Shown here: piece after piece, positions 25,538-34,401 of the stretch | Layout of the letters: the number at the start of each line of letters is the position of its first letter | Numbering within the stretch: the stretch's first letter is position 1 | Origin: Planctomycetota bacterium | Lineage (GTDB): Bacteria; Planctomycetota; UBA11346 | Assembly (NCBI GenBank): GCA_013816485.1 | Contig: JACDEI010000009.1 | Coordinates: 55,773 to 119,772, forward strand | Direction of reading: 5' to 3' | Length of the DNA stretch: 64,000 nt | The notes under the pieces: generated by a model | What the model saw: only the letters and a program-made list of their open reading frames with translations | What the model was told of the DNA's origin: nothing | The model's database searches: none | Translations under genes and position numbers: made by a program

Positions 25538-27061
25538 TCATGGCAGCAGATCCAAGAGGCGGTTTTCATGCAGACGAAGGAGGAGGTCGGCGCGCAGCAC
25601 GTCGAGGTTGGCCTGATAGAGCGCCAGCATCGCATCGCTGACACGTTGTTGGGCATCGACCAGATCGCGGGTGGTCACCAGACCGGCTTCGACCTGGGCG
25701 GTCGCCAGCACCAGCTCCGCGCGTTGCGCGGCGGCCAGGCGTTCTTGTTCGCCGACCCGGGCAAGGGCGTCGTCAAAGCCGTCGCGTAGTTCCAGGCCGC
25801 GGGCGTGCCAGTCGCGTTCGCCGATGCGCGCGCGCAGGCGCGTCTGATCGAGCGCCAGTTGTGCCTGGTGGTGGGCGATGCGATTGGCCTCGGTGCCGAA
25901 GGTGTGGCTGTAGCTCAGACCGACGCGCAGGTCGAAGGTCTCGCGATTGTCGAACTCCGACCACGAGCCACCCAGATCACCGTCCGAACCGTATTTGCTC
26001 AACGCGGTATCGATGCTGAGGTCGTCGTAGGCGTTGTTGCGCGCTGACGCCACCTGCCGGGCGGCGGCAGCCAGGCTGCGCAACATCGCCCGCCCCTGGC
26101 GGCTGACGGCGAAACTCGGCTGGGGTGGAATCGTCGGCGTGGTGACATTCAGCAGTGCGGCGCGATCCGGCAGCTCCAAGCCGGGCCAGTAGAGTTTGAA
26201 CTGGCGCAGGTCGGCGGCGTACAGGCGTTCGGCCTTGGACAGTTGCACCTCTTGGTCGGCGACGCCACGGCGCAGGCTGAGCACATCGAGTTCCCGGCTG
26301 AGGCCGATGCGCAGGCGTTCCTCGAACTGGCGGAGGTTCTCGCTCGCCAGGCGCACGTTCTCGCGCAACTGACGGAGCGAGGCTTCGGACTGCGCCAGCG
26401 CCAACCAGCGGCTCGCGAGGTCGGAGAACTGCCCTTCGAGCACGCTGTCGAACTGGTCGAGCGCATCCTGTTCGGCATCGGCGGCGTCGCTGATGCCGCT
26501 GAGGTTGATTGCGCGACTGCCGCCACGCAGCAATGCCTGCGAGATCGCCAACGACACCGAACTGCTGTAGAACTCGTCGGAGATCACTCCGGCACCATCG
26601 CTGCGCGAGCCGCTGCTGCCGGCGCTCAGCGAGAGCGAGGTGCCGGTGGCGAATGACTTTCCCACCCCGAGGAAAACCGAGCCGCTTTGCGAACGGATGA
26701 TGCCAGGTCCATCGACCACGCTGTTGGATTGCGAGCGCGATTGGCCGTAGCTCGGCGACAAGCTCAGGCGCGGATTCCACAGCGCGGCGGCGACGCGCGC
26801 CGACAGCTGGGCGCTGGTGCGGCTGAGGTCGGCATCGACCACTTCCAGGCTGTTGCGCGCAGCGGTGCGGCTGGCGTCCAGCAACGGCGTGAGCCACGTG
26901 AGCGGCGCGGCTGGCGCGGCTGGCGCAGGTGGCACCAGAGGCGGCGTGGTCGCGGACGCGGGCGCATCGGCGGCCGTCGCCAAGCCGACCATCAGCAGCC
27001 CGGCGCACACACAGAGCGGTCCAACGCGGGATGGCCGGGGGGGTGGGCAATGCCTGGTCAT
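25538..27061 (-). CDS. TolC-family outer-membrane efflux protein
   Basis: A 507-residue outer-membrane channel. A signal peptide ends near GLATAADAPA and an Ala/Pro-rich linker follows. Two OEP repeats fit TolC: AARNSLEVVDADLSRTSAQL with RVAAALWNPRLSLSPSYGQS, and RRGVADQEVQLSKAERLYAA with LRVGLSYSHTFGTEANR. The ATG at 27061 overlaps the stop of RND permease A by four bases and has a CAGGAA ribosome site. An upstream in-frame extension to 27118 lies within the permease gene and is unlikely. It should form the exit duct for both permeases. Confidence 0.9.
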   Translation of the reverse strand: MTRHCPPPRPSRVGPLCVCAGLLMVGLATAADAPASATTPPLVPPAPAAPAAPLTWLTPLLDASRTAARNSLEVVDADLSRTSAQLSARVAAALWNPRLSLSPSYGQSRSQSNSVVDGPGIIRSQSGSVFLGVGKSFATGTSLSLSAGSSGSRSDGAGVISDEFYSSSVSLAISQALLRGGSRAINLSGISDAADAEQDALDQFDSVLEGQFSDLASRWLALAQSEASLRQLRENVRLASENLRQFEERLRIGLSRELDVLSLRRGVADQEVQLSKAERLYAADLRQFKLYWPGLELPDRAALLNVTTPTIPPQPSFAVSRQGRAMLRSLAAAARQVASARNNAYDDLSIDTALSKYGSDGDLGGSWSEFDNRETFDLRVGLSYSHTFGTEANRIAHHQAQLALDQTRLRARIGERDWHARGLELRDGFDDALARVGEQERLAAAQRAELVLATAQVEAGLVTTRDLVDAQQRVSDAMLALYQANLDVLRADLLLRLHENRLLDLLP

Positions 27062-30000
27062 GGGTTCCTGCCTCCGCGCAGCAGCGCGAGGGTTCCGGCG
27101 CGGCTGATGCCGAGCCATTGGTAGACGATCGGTACCACCAGCAAGGTGAACACCGTGGCGGCGGTCAGGCCGATGCTGAGCGACAGTCCGAGTCCAGAGA
27201 TCGGCGCTCCGAACACTCGCCCAGGGCTGAACGCCATCGGCACCGCCGCGGCGATGGTGGTCAGGCTGGTGAGCAGCACCGGCGTGAAGCGTCGGCGGCT
27301 GGCGGCGGCCATCGCCAGTAGTGCACGGCGTGATGGTCCGCCATCAGCGCGCATCAGGCGGTGCATCGGCACGGTGACACCCAGGCGATCGACCAGCACC
27401 ACTCCGTGGTTGATGACGATGCCCACCAGCAGGAACAACCCCAGCAGTACCATCGGATCGAGCGGCATGCGTGCGATGGTGAACACGCCCATGACGCTGA
27501 TGATGCCCGCCGGGACCGTGGTCATCACGGTGAGCGGCGCGAGCAACGACTCATAGAGGATGCACATCAGCAGGTAGATGATCGCCGCGGCGGCGAACAA
27601 CGCGATCCACAAGGTGCGCATGCCGTCCTGGCGACTGGTGTCGGTTTCGCTCAGATGCACCGCGACGTTGGGGGCGATACGTGCCCGCGCCAGCAAGGCG
27701 GGGAAGTTGGCGAGGATGCGTTTCCGTTCGCTGCTACGGATGGTGACATCCAACTGCCCGTGGGTCAGTCCGTTGACGCGGCGGATCTGCTGGTCACGTG
27801 GCGCGACCGCGGGTTGCACCAAGTGTAGCAAAGGGGCATTGACCACGGCGTTGATTGCGGCGGAAGCATCGCTGGTGCCGGTCTTCCCAGCGACCTTCGT
27901 GCGGGTACCTGCGCCAGCCACGGCCTTGGTGTTCCCCGTGGCGACAGCGCTTCTGGGTGTGGTGGTGGGTGCAGACGTGTTCGGGCGGGTGGACGTACGG
28001 GATGACTGGTAGACCACGGTTTCCAGCAGGTGCATCAGCGTCCGGTCGCTGGTGCTGGTGCGACCGAACCCTAGCCACCAACCGCCGGGCATCTGCACCG
28101 CACGCTCGGAGCCGGTGTAAAGTGCGATCTGTTGCGCGACCTCCTCAGCGCGCCAGCCCTGCTCCTCCGCCGCGCGCGTCAGACTGAGCGTGAGGTTGCC
28201 GCGATCCGGTCGTTCGATCCCGTCGCGATTGTTCCTGCGGTTGCTCCACTCGTTGACCGGGTGATCCATCGGCAAACCACCTTCGGCCATCAGCACCTCA
28301 TTGAGCCGCCGCCGTGCATCGATGATCGCTCGCGGATCCGGCGAGGACAAAGTGAACGACAACGAGTCGAGGTCGAGTGGCTCGGGATCCTCTGCGGTTT
28401 CTTCCTGCTCCGGCTTCGCCGTCTCGCCAGTGGCCATAGCGACACCAGCCTGCTTCGTGTCCTCGGGTTTGGTGTCCGTGCTCGGGACATCCTGCTGTTT
28501 CGCCGCTGCCTCCTTCGCCGCTGTTTCCTTCGCCGCTGTTTCCTTCGCCGCTGTTTCCTTCGCCGCTGTTTCCTTCGCCGCTGTTTCCTTCGCCGCTGTC
28601 GCCTGTGCTTCTTCAGCTTTGCGTTTCTCCTCTGCTACCTCGTATTCCGCTTGGGCCTTTTTTCGTTCCACCTCCATGGCGGCGAACCGCACCAGTTCCT
28701 GATGATCATTCAGGATCAGATCCGGGAAGGGCGGCAACAGCCGCACGATTTCGTTGTGGATCTCGTCGCTGCTGCGCCCGAGTGGATCGACCGGCACCAG
28801 GTAGATGGTCAGGCCACCGCTGTTGCGCCACACGCTTGCCAGCACACAGGTGATGCCCAGGCGGTCACGGTGTGGCGTCAGCCGGTCGTTCCATTCGGAC
28901 AACAGGGCGGTCAAGCGGTCGAGGTCGAGCTTGGCGGTGGCCGTTGCGCGCATCCGCAACTCGCGCTCCTCGTTGAATTGGTGCGCTTCCGGCTTGGGCA
29001 GGGCGATCAGCGCGATGATGCCGATGCCGAGCAGTCCTCCCGCCACGCTGAGGCCCAGCACCGGACGCAGCAGGACACTCGCGAGCAGACGCCCATACCA
29101 GCGTTCTGTGGCGATCAGCCAGGCACCGTGGCTGCCGCCATGGCCATTGCCCGCGCGACCGTCGCGTAAACCACGTGGGTAGATGCGGGCGAAGGCCAGC
29201 GGCACCAGGATCAGCGCCACCAGCAAGCTGGCGATCAGGCTCCACACGATCGGAGCGGCCAAGGCGATCATCAGCACACGCCCGGCATTCTCATCGGTGA
29301 CCAGCACCGGCAGGAACATCGCCACGGTGGTCAGGGTGCTGACGATGATCGCCATGGCCACGGCGTTGGCGGCCCGCCGCAGCACCAGTTTGCGTTCCAC
29401 CGGATCGGATTCTTCACGCGCCCGCAGCAGCGATTCGGCGATGACGATGGCGTTGTCGATCACCATGCCAGAGGCGAGCAGGAAACCGATCAGCGACAGC
29501 AGGCTGAGTTCGGAACCGCTGACCGCCATCGCCACCGCCGCCATCAGCAGCGACAGCGGCAACGCGCTGCACACCAGGAGCGCCACCCGCCAACGCCGCA
29601 GGAACAGCACCAGGAAGAGGAAGGAGAAACCTGCGCACCAGCCGGCCGCGATCAGGATCTCATGCGCGATTTCGTCGAAGGCCTGATGTGAGTTCTGCAC
29701 CAGATGCGAGGTCATGCCGTGCGCCGCGCAGGCCTCAGCGATGACCTTGCCGACCTCGTGCGAAGCGCGGTAGACATTGGCGTCAGCGGCGGCGAACACC
29801 GTCAACATTTCGCCCGACCGGCCATTGACCAGGATACGGAAATCATCCCGCAGGGGATCACGCTCCTCCAGGGCGGCGACATCGTCCAGGCTGACACGTC
29901 CGTCCAGGCGTAGCGTCGCCAAGGTGCCCGGTGTCACCAATGGGGGCAGCACCCGCACATGACGTTCACTGGCACCACTGCCCTCCACCGCCGGTAGGGG

Positions 30001-30663
30001 GAAGGATTGCGGTGCGGCGGCCAGACCATTGACCAGGTTCCCTATGCGTTCGCTGTCCAGACGGAGCGCCGCCAAACGTTCAGCCGCGAAGGCCACCCGC
30101 ACGAAACGGTTGCCGTAACGGATGACCTCCGCGCGCGCCACCCCTGGGATGGTCTGCACTCTCGGGATCAGCACACGATCGAGGAAGTTGCGGAAGGCCT
30201 CGTCGTTGAACTCCCCACGATCGAGTGCCGCGACCACCAGTGGCATGGAGTCGCTTGACCAGCTATGGATCGACGGTGCACGCATGTCCGCCGGAAAGCG
30301 GTAATGATGCGACGCGAACGCCTGCGTCAGTTGGGTGACCAGTTGTTGACCGGTGGAACCACGCGCAGGCTTGATCTGCAACGACACGAAACCATTGCCG
30401 GTGGTGCTGTGGACCTCATCCGCCGCCGCCAAACTGCGCACGATCTCTTCCGCTGGACGGGTGATGCGGTCGAGCGTCTCGCCGACCGCCAACCCGCTCT
30501 GTCCGAGCGAGACATAGACTCCGGCGGAGCCGAACTGTCCACCGGTGAACTGGCGGATGCGCATCCCAGGAATGGCAAGGCTGCCCAGCACCAGGATCGC
30601 CACCAGGACGGCAAGCACGCCGACGGGGCGATCAGACAGATGGCGACGGGGGGTAAATGTCAT
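27058..30663 (-). CDS. RND efflux transporter permease A with repeated (ETAAK) linker
   Basis: A 1201-residue RND permease, longer than the usual 1000-1060. The N-terminal segment (RPVGVLAVLVAILVLGSLAI) and helix-4 block (FLLASGMVIDNAIVIAESLL) are typical. The second periplasmic domain has an insertion of roughly 120 residues: a charged helix (AMEVERKKAQAEYEVAEEKR), about six ETAAK pentapeptides, and an acidic Pro/Glu-rich part. A Ser/Thr/Ala-rich linker follows near the end of the same domain. The C-terminal half has FLLVGIVINHGVVLVDRLGV. It is the second or first gene of a leftward efflux operon with TolC, adaptor and permease B. Confidence 0.92.
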   Translation of the reverse strand: MTFTPRRHLSDRPVGVLAVLVAILVLGSLAIPGMRIRQFTGGQFGSAGVYVSLGQSGLAVGETLDRITRPAEEIVRSLAAADEVHSTTGNGFVSLQIKPARGSTGQQLVTQLTQAFASHHYRFPADMRAPSIHSWSSDSMPLVVAALDRGEFNDEAFRNFLDRVLIPRVQTIPGVARAEVIRYGNRFVRVAFAAERLAALRLDSERIGNLVNGLAAAPQSFPLPAVEGSGASERHVRVLPPLVTPGTLATLRLDGRVSLDDVAALEERDPLRDDFRILVNGRSGEMLTVFAAADANVYRASHEVGKVIAEACAAHGMTSHLVQNSHQAFDEIAHEILIAAGWCAGFSFLFLVLFLRRWRVALLVCSALPLSLLMAAVAMAVSGSELSLLSLIGFLLASGMVIDNAIVIAESLLRAREESDPVERKLVLRRAANAVAMAIIVSTLTTVAMFLPVLVTDENAGRVLMIALAAPIVWSLIASLLVALILVPLAFARIYPRGLRDGRAGNGHGGSHGAWLIATERWYGRLLASVLLRPVLGLSVAGGLLGIGIIALIALPKPEAHQFNEERELRMRATATAKLDLDRLTALLSEWNDRLTPHRDRLGITCVLASVWRNSGGLTIYLVPVDPLGRSSDEIHNEIVRLLPPFPDLILNDHQELVRFAAMEVERKKAQAEYEVAEEKRKAEEAQATAAKETAAKETAAKETAAKETAAKETAAKEAAAKQQDVPSTDTKPEDTKQAGVAMATGETAKPEQEETAEDPEPLDLDSLSFTLSSPDPRAIIDARRRLNEVLMAEGGLPMDHPVNEWSNRRNNRDGIERPDRGNLTLSLTRAAEEQGWRAEEVAQQIALYTGSERAVQMPGGWWLGFGRTSTSDRTLMHLLETVVYQSSRTSTRPNTSAPTTTPRSAVATGNTKAVAGAGTRTKVAGKTGTSDASAAINAVVNAPLLHLVQPAVAPRDQQIRRVNGLTHGQLDVTIRSSERKRILANFPALLARARIAPNVAVHLSETDTSRQDGMRTLWIALFAAAAIIYLLMCILYESLLAPLTVMTTVPAGIISVMGVFTIARMPLDPMVLLGLFLLVGIVINHGVVLVDRLGVTVPMHRLMRADGGPSRRALLAMAAASRRRFTPVLLTSLTTIAAAVPMAFSPGRVFGAPISGLGLSLSIGLTAATVFTLLVVPIVYQWLGISRAGTLALLRGGRNP
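28501..28605. repeat. Tandem 15-bp repeat coding for ETAAK units
   Basis: On the plus strand the unit CGCCGCTGTTTCCTT is repeated about seven times (five exact, first and last with changes). Within the RND permease A gene it encodes Glu-Thr-Ala-Ala-Lys repeats, similar to rigid EAAAK helical linkers. The near identity of units points to recent expansion and possible length variation. Confidence 0.93.
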
Positions 30664-30702
30664 CGACGGATTCCGGATGAAGACCCAGCACCGGCATGGT
30701 TG

Positions 30703-30987
30703 TTACCGCGCTTCACCAACTGCTGGTGCGGAAGTGTGATACGCGGTGAACGTCGTGCGATCATGATGCACATGGTCTTTGCTGCGGTTCCAGTCAACCA
30801 CGATGGGCTGACCGTGCGGACCATAGGAACGACGTTCGAAACGCCAGCCCTGCGCGGTGGTCGAGTTGAACGCGCCCAAATGTAATTCGAGGGCATCAGT
30901 GGGCTTCGCGGCTGGCACACGGACGAGCGCCTCCACAGCGGCGGTTATCCGGTCCACTGGCATCCGGAAGATGCTCCGTGAGTGCAT
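30703..30987 (-). CDS. Possible small hypothetical protein upstream of the efflux operon
   Basis: A possible 94-residue protein, 39 bp upstream of RND permease A in the same direction. The sequence looks protein-like (GWRFERRSYGPHGQPIVVDW, then NRSKDHVHHDRTTFTAYHTS) and third positions are GC-rich. No family is recognised and the start is uncertain (30987, or 30963 with an internal ATG). It could equally be a fragment of an older gene. The remaining 30988-31145 stretch shows nothing further. Confidence 0.4.
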   Translation of the reverse strand: MHSRSIFRMPVDRITAAVEALVRVPAAKPTDALELHLGAFNSTTAQGWRFERRSYGPHGQPIVVDWNRSKDHVHHDRTTFTAYHTSAPAVGEAR

Positions 30988-31145
30988 GGTCTGATGGGCT
31001 GGTGGGGCTCTCCATGTGTTGCTGACGCCGGACCTTTCAGCTGGCCTTTCCGGGTCATAGGCCCATGACCTTGGCGTTATCAACGGGATGCGCAGGCCAC
31101 GGTACGCGCTCAGGCGCACCTTCCCTGCCCTCCATCGGACACCGC

Positions 31146-34100
31146 ATGCCCACCATCCTGTCCCTGCGTTCCGCCGGTCTGCTCGTGCTGGTGTTGTGCG
31201 CTTCCGCCAGCGAAGCGCCGCTCCCAGCCAAGATCGAATTCAACCGCGACGTGCGGCCGATCCTCTCCGACAACTGCTTCTACTGCCACGGCCCGGACAA
31301 GAGCCATCGCAAGGAGGACCTGCGCCTCGACATCCGTGATGAGGCGTTGAAGGCCAAGGTCTTCGTGCCCGGCAAGCCGGCGGAGAGCGAGCTGGTCAAG
31401 CGCATCCTCACCAGTGACCCCGACGACCTGATGCCGCCGGAGGACTCGCACAAGAAACTCACCAAGCGGCAGAAGGATATCCTGCAGCAATGGATTGCGC
31501 AGGGGGCGGAGTACCAGCTTCACTGGTCGTATGAAAAACCGGCGAAGGCCGCCGTGCCCGCGGGCGGCAATGCCATCGATGCGCTGGTGCAGAAACAGTT
31601 GGCCGAGGTCGGACTGAAGCCGTCAGTGGAAGCGGATCGTCGCACGCTCATCCGCCGTCTGTCGAGTGATCTTATCGGCCTGCCGCCGACACCGGAGCAG
31701 GTCGCGCAGTTCGTCGCGGACAAATCCCCCGACGCGTATGAGAAACTGGTCGACCGTCTGCTTGCCGATCCGCACTACGGTGAGCGCATGGCGATCGGTT
31801 GGCTCGATGTGGTGCGTTTCGCCGACACCATCGGCTACCACAGCGATAATCCGCGCAACATCTGGCCCTACCGCGACTGGGTGATTAACTCTTTCAATGC
31901 CAACAAGCGCTTCGACCGCTTCACCATCGAACAGGTCGCCGGTGATCTGCTGCCGGATGCGAATCAGGAAACCCGCGTCGGTTCGGCCTTCAATCGTTTG
32001 CTGCTGTCGACCGAAGAAGGCGGCGCGCAGGCGAAGGACTACGAGTCGCGCATGCTCACCGACCGTGTGCGTGCCGTCGGCGCGGCATGGATGGGCCAGA
32101 CCACCGGTTGCGCCAACTGTCATGATCACAAGTTCGATCCCTTCACCCAGCATGACTTCTATGCCCTCGGTGCGTTCTTCGCTGACATTAAGGAGGCAGT
32201 CCTTGGCCGGCGCGAGGACGGCATGTTGGTGCTCAGTGACAGTGACCAGAAGCGTCTGGATGAGTTGACCAAGCAGCACGACGCATTGCAGGCCGAGTTC
32301 GCCAAGCCGCGCGCCGATCTGGTCGAGGCGCAGACGACGTGGGAAAAACAGGCGCTGGTGGCGTTGTCCGAGCAAGGTGCGTGGCAGGCGTTGAAGCCGG
32401 CGAGCGCCAAGACGCTCAAACACAACATCCAACTCACGATCGACGGCACCATCGTCCACGCGACGGTCGACGACAAGCGCGCGGTGCGCAAGGAAAGCGA
32501 CGGCACCGACACCTACGTCATCACGGCGACGGTGCCGGCGGGCGTGAACGGTTTCCGCCTTGATGCGCTGAAGGAGAAGTCCAACGGCATCGGCTTGGCA
32601 TCGAATCAGAATTTCGTGCTGAACGAGATCGTCGTCACGCTTCTTGACCCCAAGGCCGACCCCAAGGCCGACCCCAAGGCCGACCCCAAAGCCGACCAGA
32701 AGCAGCTCAAGCTGAGCCACGCCAGCGCGACCTTCGAGCAGGGCGGTTTCGCCGCCCCAGGGGCGATCGATGGCAACCTCACCGAGCGCAATAACGGCTG
32801 GGCAGTGATGGGCGGGCAGGGTGCGAACCAATCGCTCTACCTCGAACTCGCCGAACCGACCGCTACTGAGGCGGTGCTGACCTTCACGCTGACCTCGGTG
32901 TGGGGCGAGAACCACTGCTTGGCCCATGTGCGGCTCAACACCACCAGCGCGGCACGGCCCATCCGTGCGCCGGGTGCGGCCCAACCGCTCAAGGAGGTCG
33001 CGGACATCCTCGCGCTGCCGGTGGATAAGCGCAGCAAGGAACAAAACGATAAGCTGCACGCGACCTTCAAACAGGTGGCGCCGGAACTAAACGACCTGCG
33101 CACGCGCCTCGCGACAGCGGAGAAGGCCAAGGCCGACTTCCTCGCCGCGGCACCGAAGTGCCTGGTGTCGATCAGCGATAAGAACAAGCGCACCGTGCGC
33201 ATTCTGCCGCGTGGCAACTGGATGATCGAGACCGGCGAGGTGGTGAAGCCGGCGCTACCTGCCTACTTAACGGCGGGTTACTTGGCGAAAGCCGCCGCAG
33301 ACGGCAAGGAACTGACGCGCCTCGACCTCGCTCAGTGGCTGGTGTCGCGCGACAATCCGCTGACCGCCCGCACGGTGATGAACCGCCTGTGGAAGCAGTT
33401 CCTCGGCACCGGCCAGAGCAAGGTGCTCGATGACCTCGGCGCGCAGGGTGAACCGCCGGCGAACCCCGCGCTACTCGACTGGCTGGCGTGCGAATTCATG
33501 GACAGCGGTTGGGACTTCAAACACATGGTGCGCGCGATCGTCACCAGCCGGACCTACCGCCAGGTGTCGACCACGACGCCGGCGCTGAACGTCGCTGATC
33601 CCGGAAATCGCCTGTGTGCGCGCCAAAATACCTTCCGTCTTGATGCCGAACTGGTGCGCGACAATGCGTTGGCAATCTCAGGGCTGCTGGTGCGCACCAT
33701 CGGTGGACCAAGTGTCAAACCATACCAACCGGACGGTTACTGGGAGAATCTCAACTTTCCCCAGCGCACCTATCCCGCCGACACCGGCGAAGGCCAATAC
33801 CGCCGCGGCGTCTACACCTGGTGGCAGCGCAGCTTCACGCACCCGAGCATGCTCGCCTTCGATGCGCCGACGCGCGAGGAATGTGCCGCCGACCGCACAC
33901 AATCGAACATCCCGCAGCAGGCGCTGGTGCTGCTCAACGATCCGTCCTACGTCGAGGCTGCGCGGGTCTTCGCGGCGCGGATTCTCAACGAGCGTAAGGG
34001 CACACCTGAGCAGCGCATCACGTGGGCATGGCAACAGACGCTGCAACGCGATCCCCGTGCGGAAGAATTGCGCACGGTAGCGACGTTGTTCGCCGAACGT

Positions 34101-34256
34101 CTCGCCGCTTATCAAGCCGACAAGGGTTCCGCTGACGCGCTGCTGAAGATCGGCCTCGCGCCGGTGCCGGCGACGCTCGACCACAGCGAACTCGCCGCGT
34201 GGACGCACGTCGCGCGCATCTTGCTCAATCTGCATGAAACGATTACGCGAGAATGA
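31146..34256 (+). CDS. Planctomycete cytochrome c/DUF1549/DUF1553 protein (PSD1 type)
   Basis: A 1036-residue secreted multi-domain protein. It has a signal peptide (LSLRSAGLLVLVLCASASEA), a planctomycete cytochrome c domain (NRDVRPILSDNCFYCHGPDK, one CxxCH), and DUF1549 (LSSDLIGLPPTPEQV, YGERMAIGWLDVVRFAD, GQTTGCANCHDHKFDPF with a second CxxCH). A central region of about 330 residues includes a carbohydrate-binding-like part and a short PKAD repeat. DUF1553 follows (RLDLAQWLVSRDNPLTARTV, NRLWKQFLGTG, RQNTFRLDAELVRDNALAIS). The start at 31146 gives a clean signal peptide, though its ribosome site is weak. It is paired with DUF1501 downstream. Function unproven; thought to aid polymer degradation. 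Confidence 0.93.
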   Translation: MPTILSLRSAGLLVLVLCASASEAPLPAKIEFNRDVRPILSDNCFYCHGPDKSHRKEDLRLDIRDEALKAKVFVPGKPAESELVKRILTSDPDDLMPPEDSHKKLTKRQKDILQQWIAQGAEYQLHWSYEKPAKAAVPAGGNAIDALVQKQLAEVGLKPSVEADRRTLIRRLSSDLIGLPPTPEQVAQFVADKSPDAYEKLVDRLLADPHYGERMAIGWLDVVRFADTIGYHSDNPRNIWPYRDWVINSFNANKRFDRFTIEQVAGDLLPDANQETRVGSAFNRLLLSTEEGGAQAKDYESRMLTDRVRAVGAAWMGQTTGCANCHDHKFDPFTQHDFYALGAFFADIKEAVLGRREDGMLVLSDSDQKRLDELTKQHDALQAEFAKPRADLVEAQTTWEKQALVALSEQGAWQALKPASAKTLKHNIQLTIDGTIVHATVDDKRAVRKESDGTDTYVITATVPAGVNGFRLDALKEKSNGIGLASNQNFVLNEIVVTLLDPKADPKADPKADPKADQKQLKLSHASATFEQGGFAAPGAIDGNLTERNNGWAVMGGQGANQSLYLELAEPTATEAVLTFTLTSVWGENHCLAHVRLNTTSAARPIRAPGAAQPLKEVADILALPVDKRSKEQNDKLHATFKQVAPELNDLRTRLATAEKAKADFLAAAPKCLVSISDKNKRTVRILPRGNWMIETGEVVKPALPAYLTAGYLAKAAADGKELTRLDLAQWLVSRDNPLTARTVMNRLWKQFLGTGQSKVLDDLGAQGEPPANPALLDWLACEFMDSGWDFKHMVRAIVTSRTYRQVSTTTPALNVADPGNRLCARQNTFRLDAELVRDNALAISGLLVRTIGGPSVKPYQPDGYWENLNFPQRTYPADTGEGQYRRGVYTWWQRSFTHPSMLAFDAPTREECAADRTQSNIPQQALVLLNDPSYVEAARVFAARILNERKGTPEQRITWAWQQTLQRDPRAEELRTVATLFAERLAAYQADKGSADALLKIGLAPVPATLDHSELAAWTHVARILLNLHETITRE
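32647..32698 (+). repeat. Tandem 12-bp repeat coding for DPKA units
   Basis: The 12-bp unit GACCCCAAGGCC is repeated four times with a slightly altered final copy, encoding Asp-Pro-Lys-Ala units between two domains of the PSD1-type protein. It probably acts as a flexible linker and may vary in length. Confidence 0.88.
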
Positions 34257-34263
34257 TTGGAAC

Positions 34264-34401
34264 GGTCCGCGGTCCGGGGTCCGGGGTCCGGAGTCTTGTA
34301 TACGACGTTGCTGGCCGATGCCTGTGTCACCTGTGAACGATGATCGCGAAGGAGATGTCAGATGAACAAGACCCCGGACCCCGGACTCCGGACCTCGGAC
34401 C
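34264..34401. repeat. Inverted array of TCCGGGG heptamers overlapping a gene start
   Basis: The left arm (34264-34297) holds about four GGTCCGG-type 7-mers in the 105-bp gap after the PSD1-type gene. The right arm (34368-34401) is the inverted array and lies inside the first codons of the DUF1501 gene, encoding its TPDPGLRTSDL segment. The ribosome site (AAGGAG) and start codon lie in the loop. Confidence 0.88.

Noticed and set aside
31623..33059. 478-codon frame antisense to the PSD1-type gene
   Set aside because: The sense gene has haem motifs and DUF1549/DUF1553 domains; the antisense product has none.
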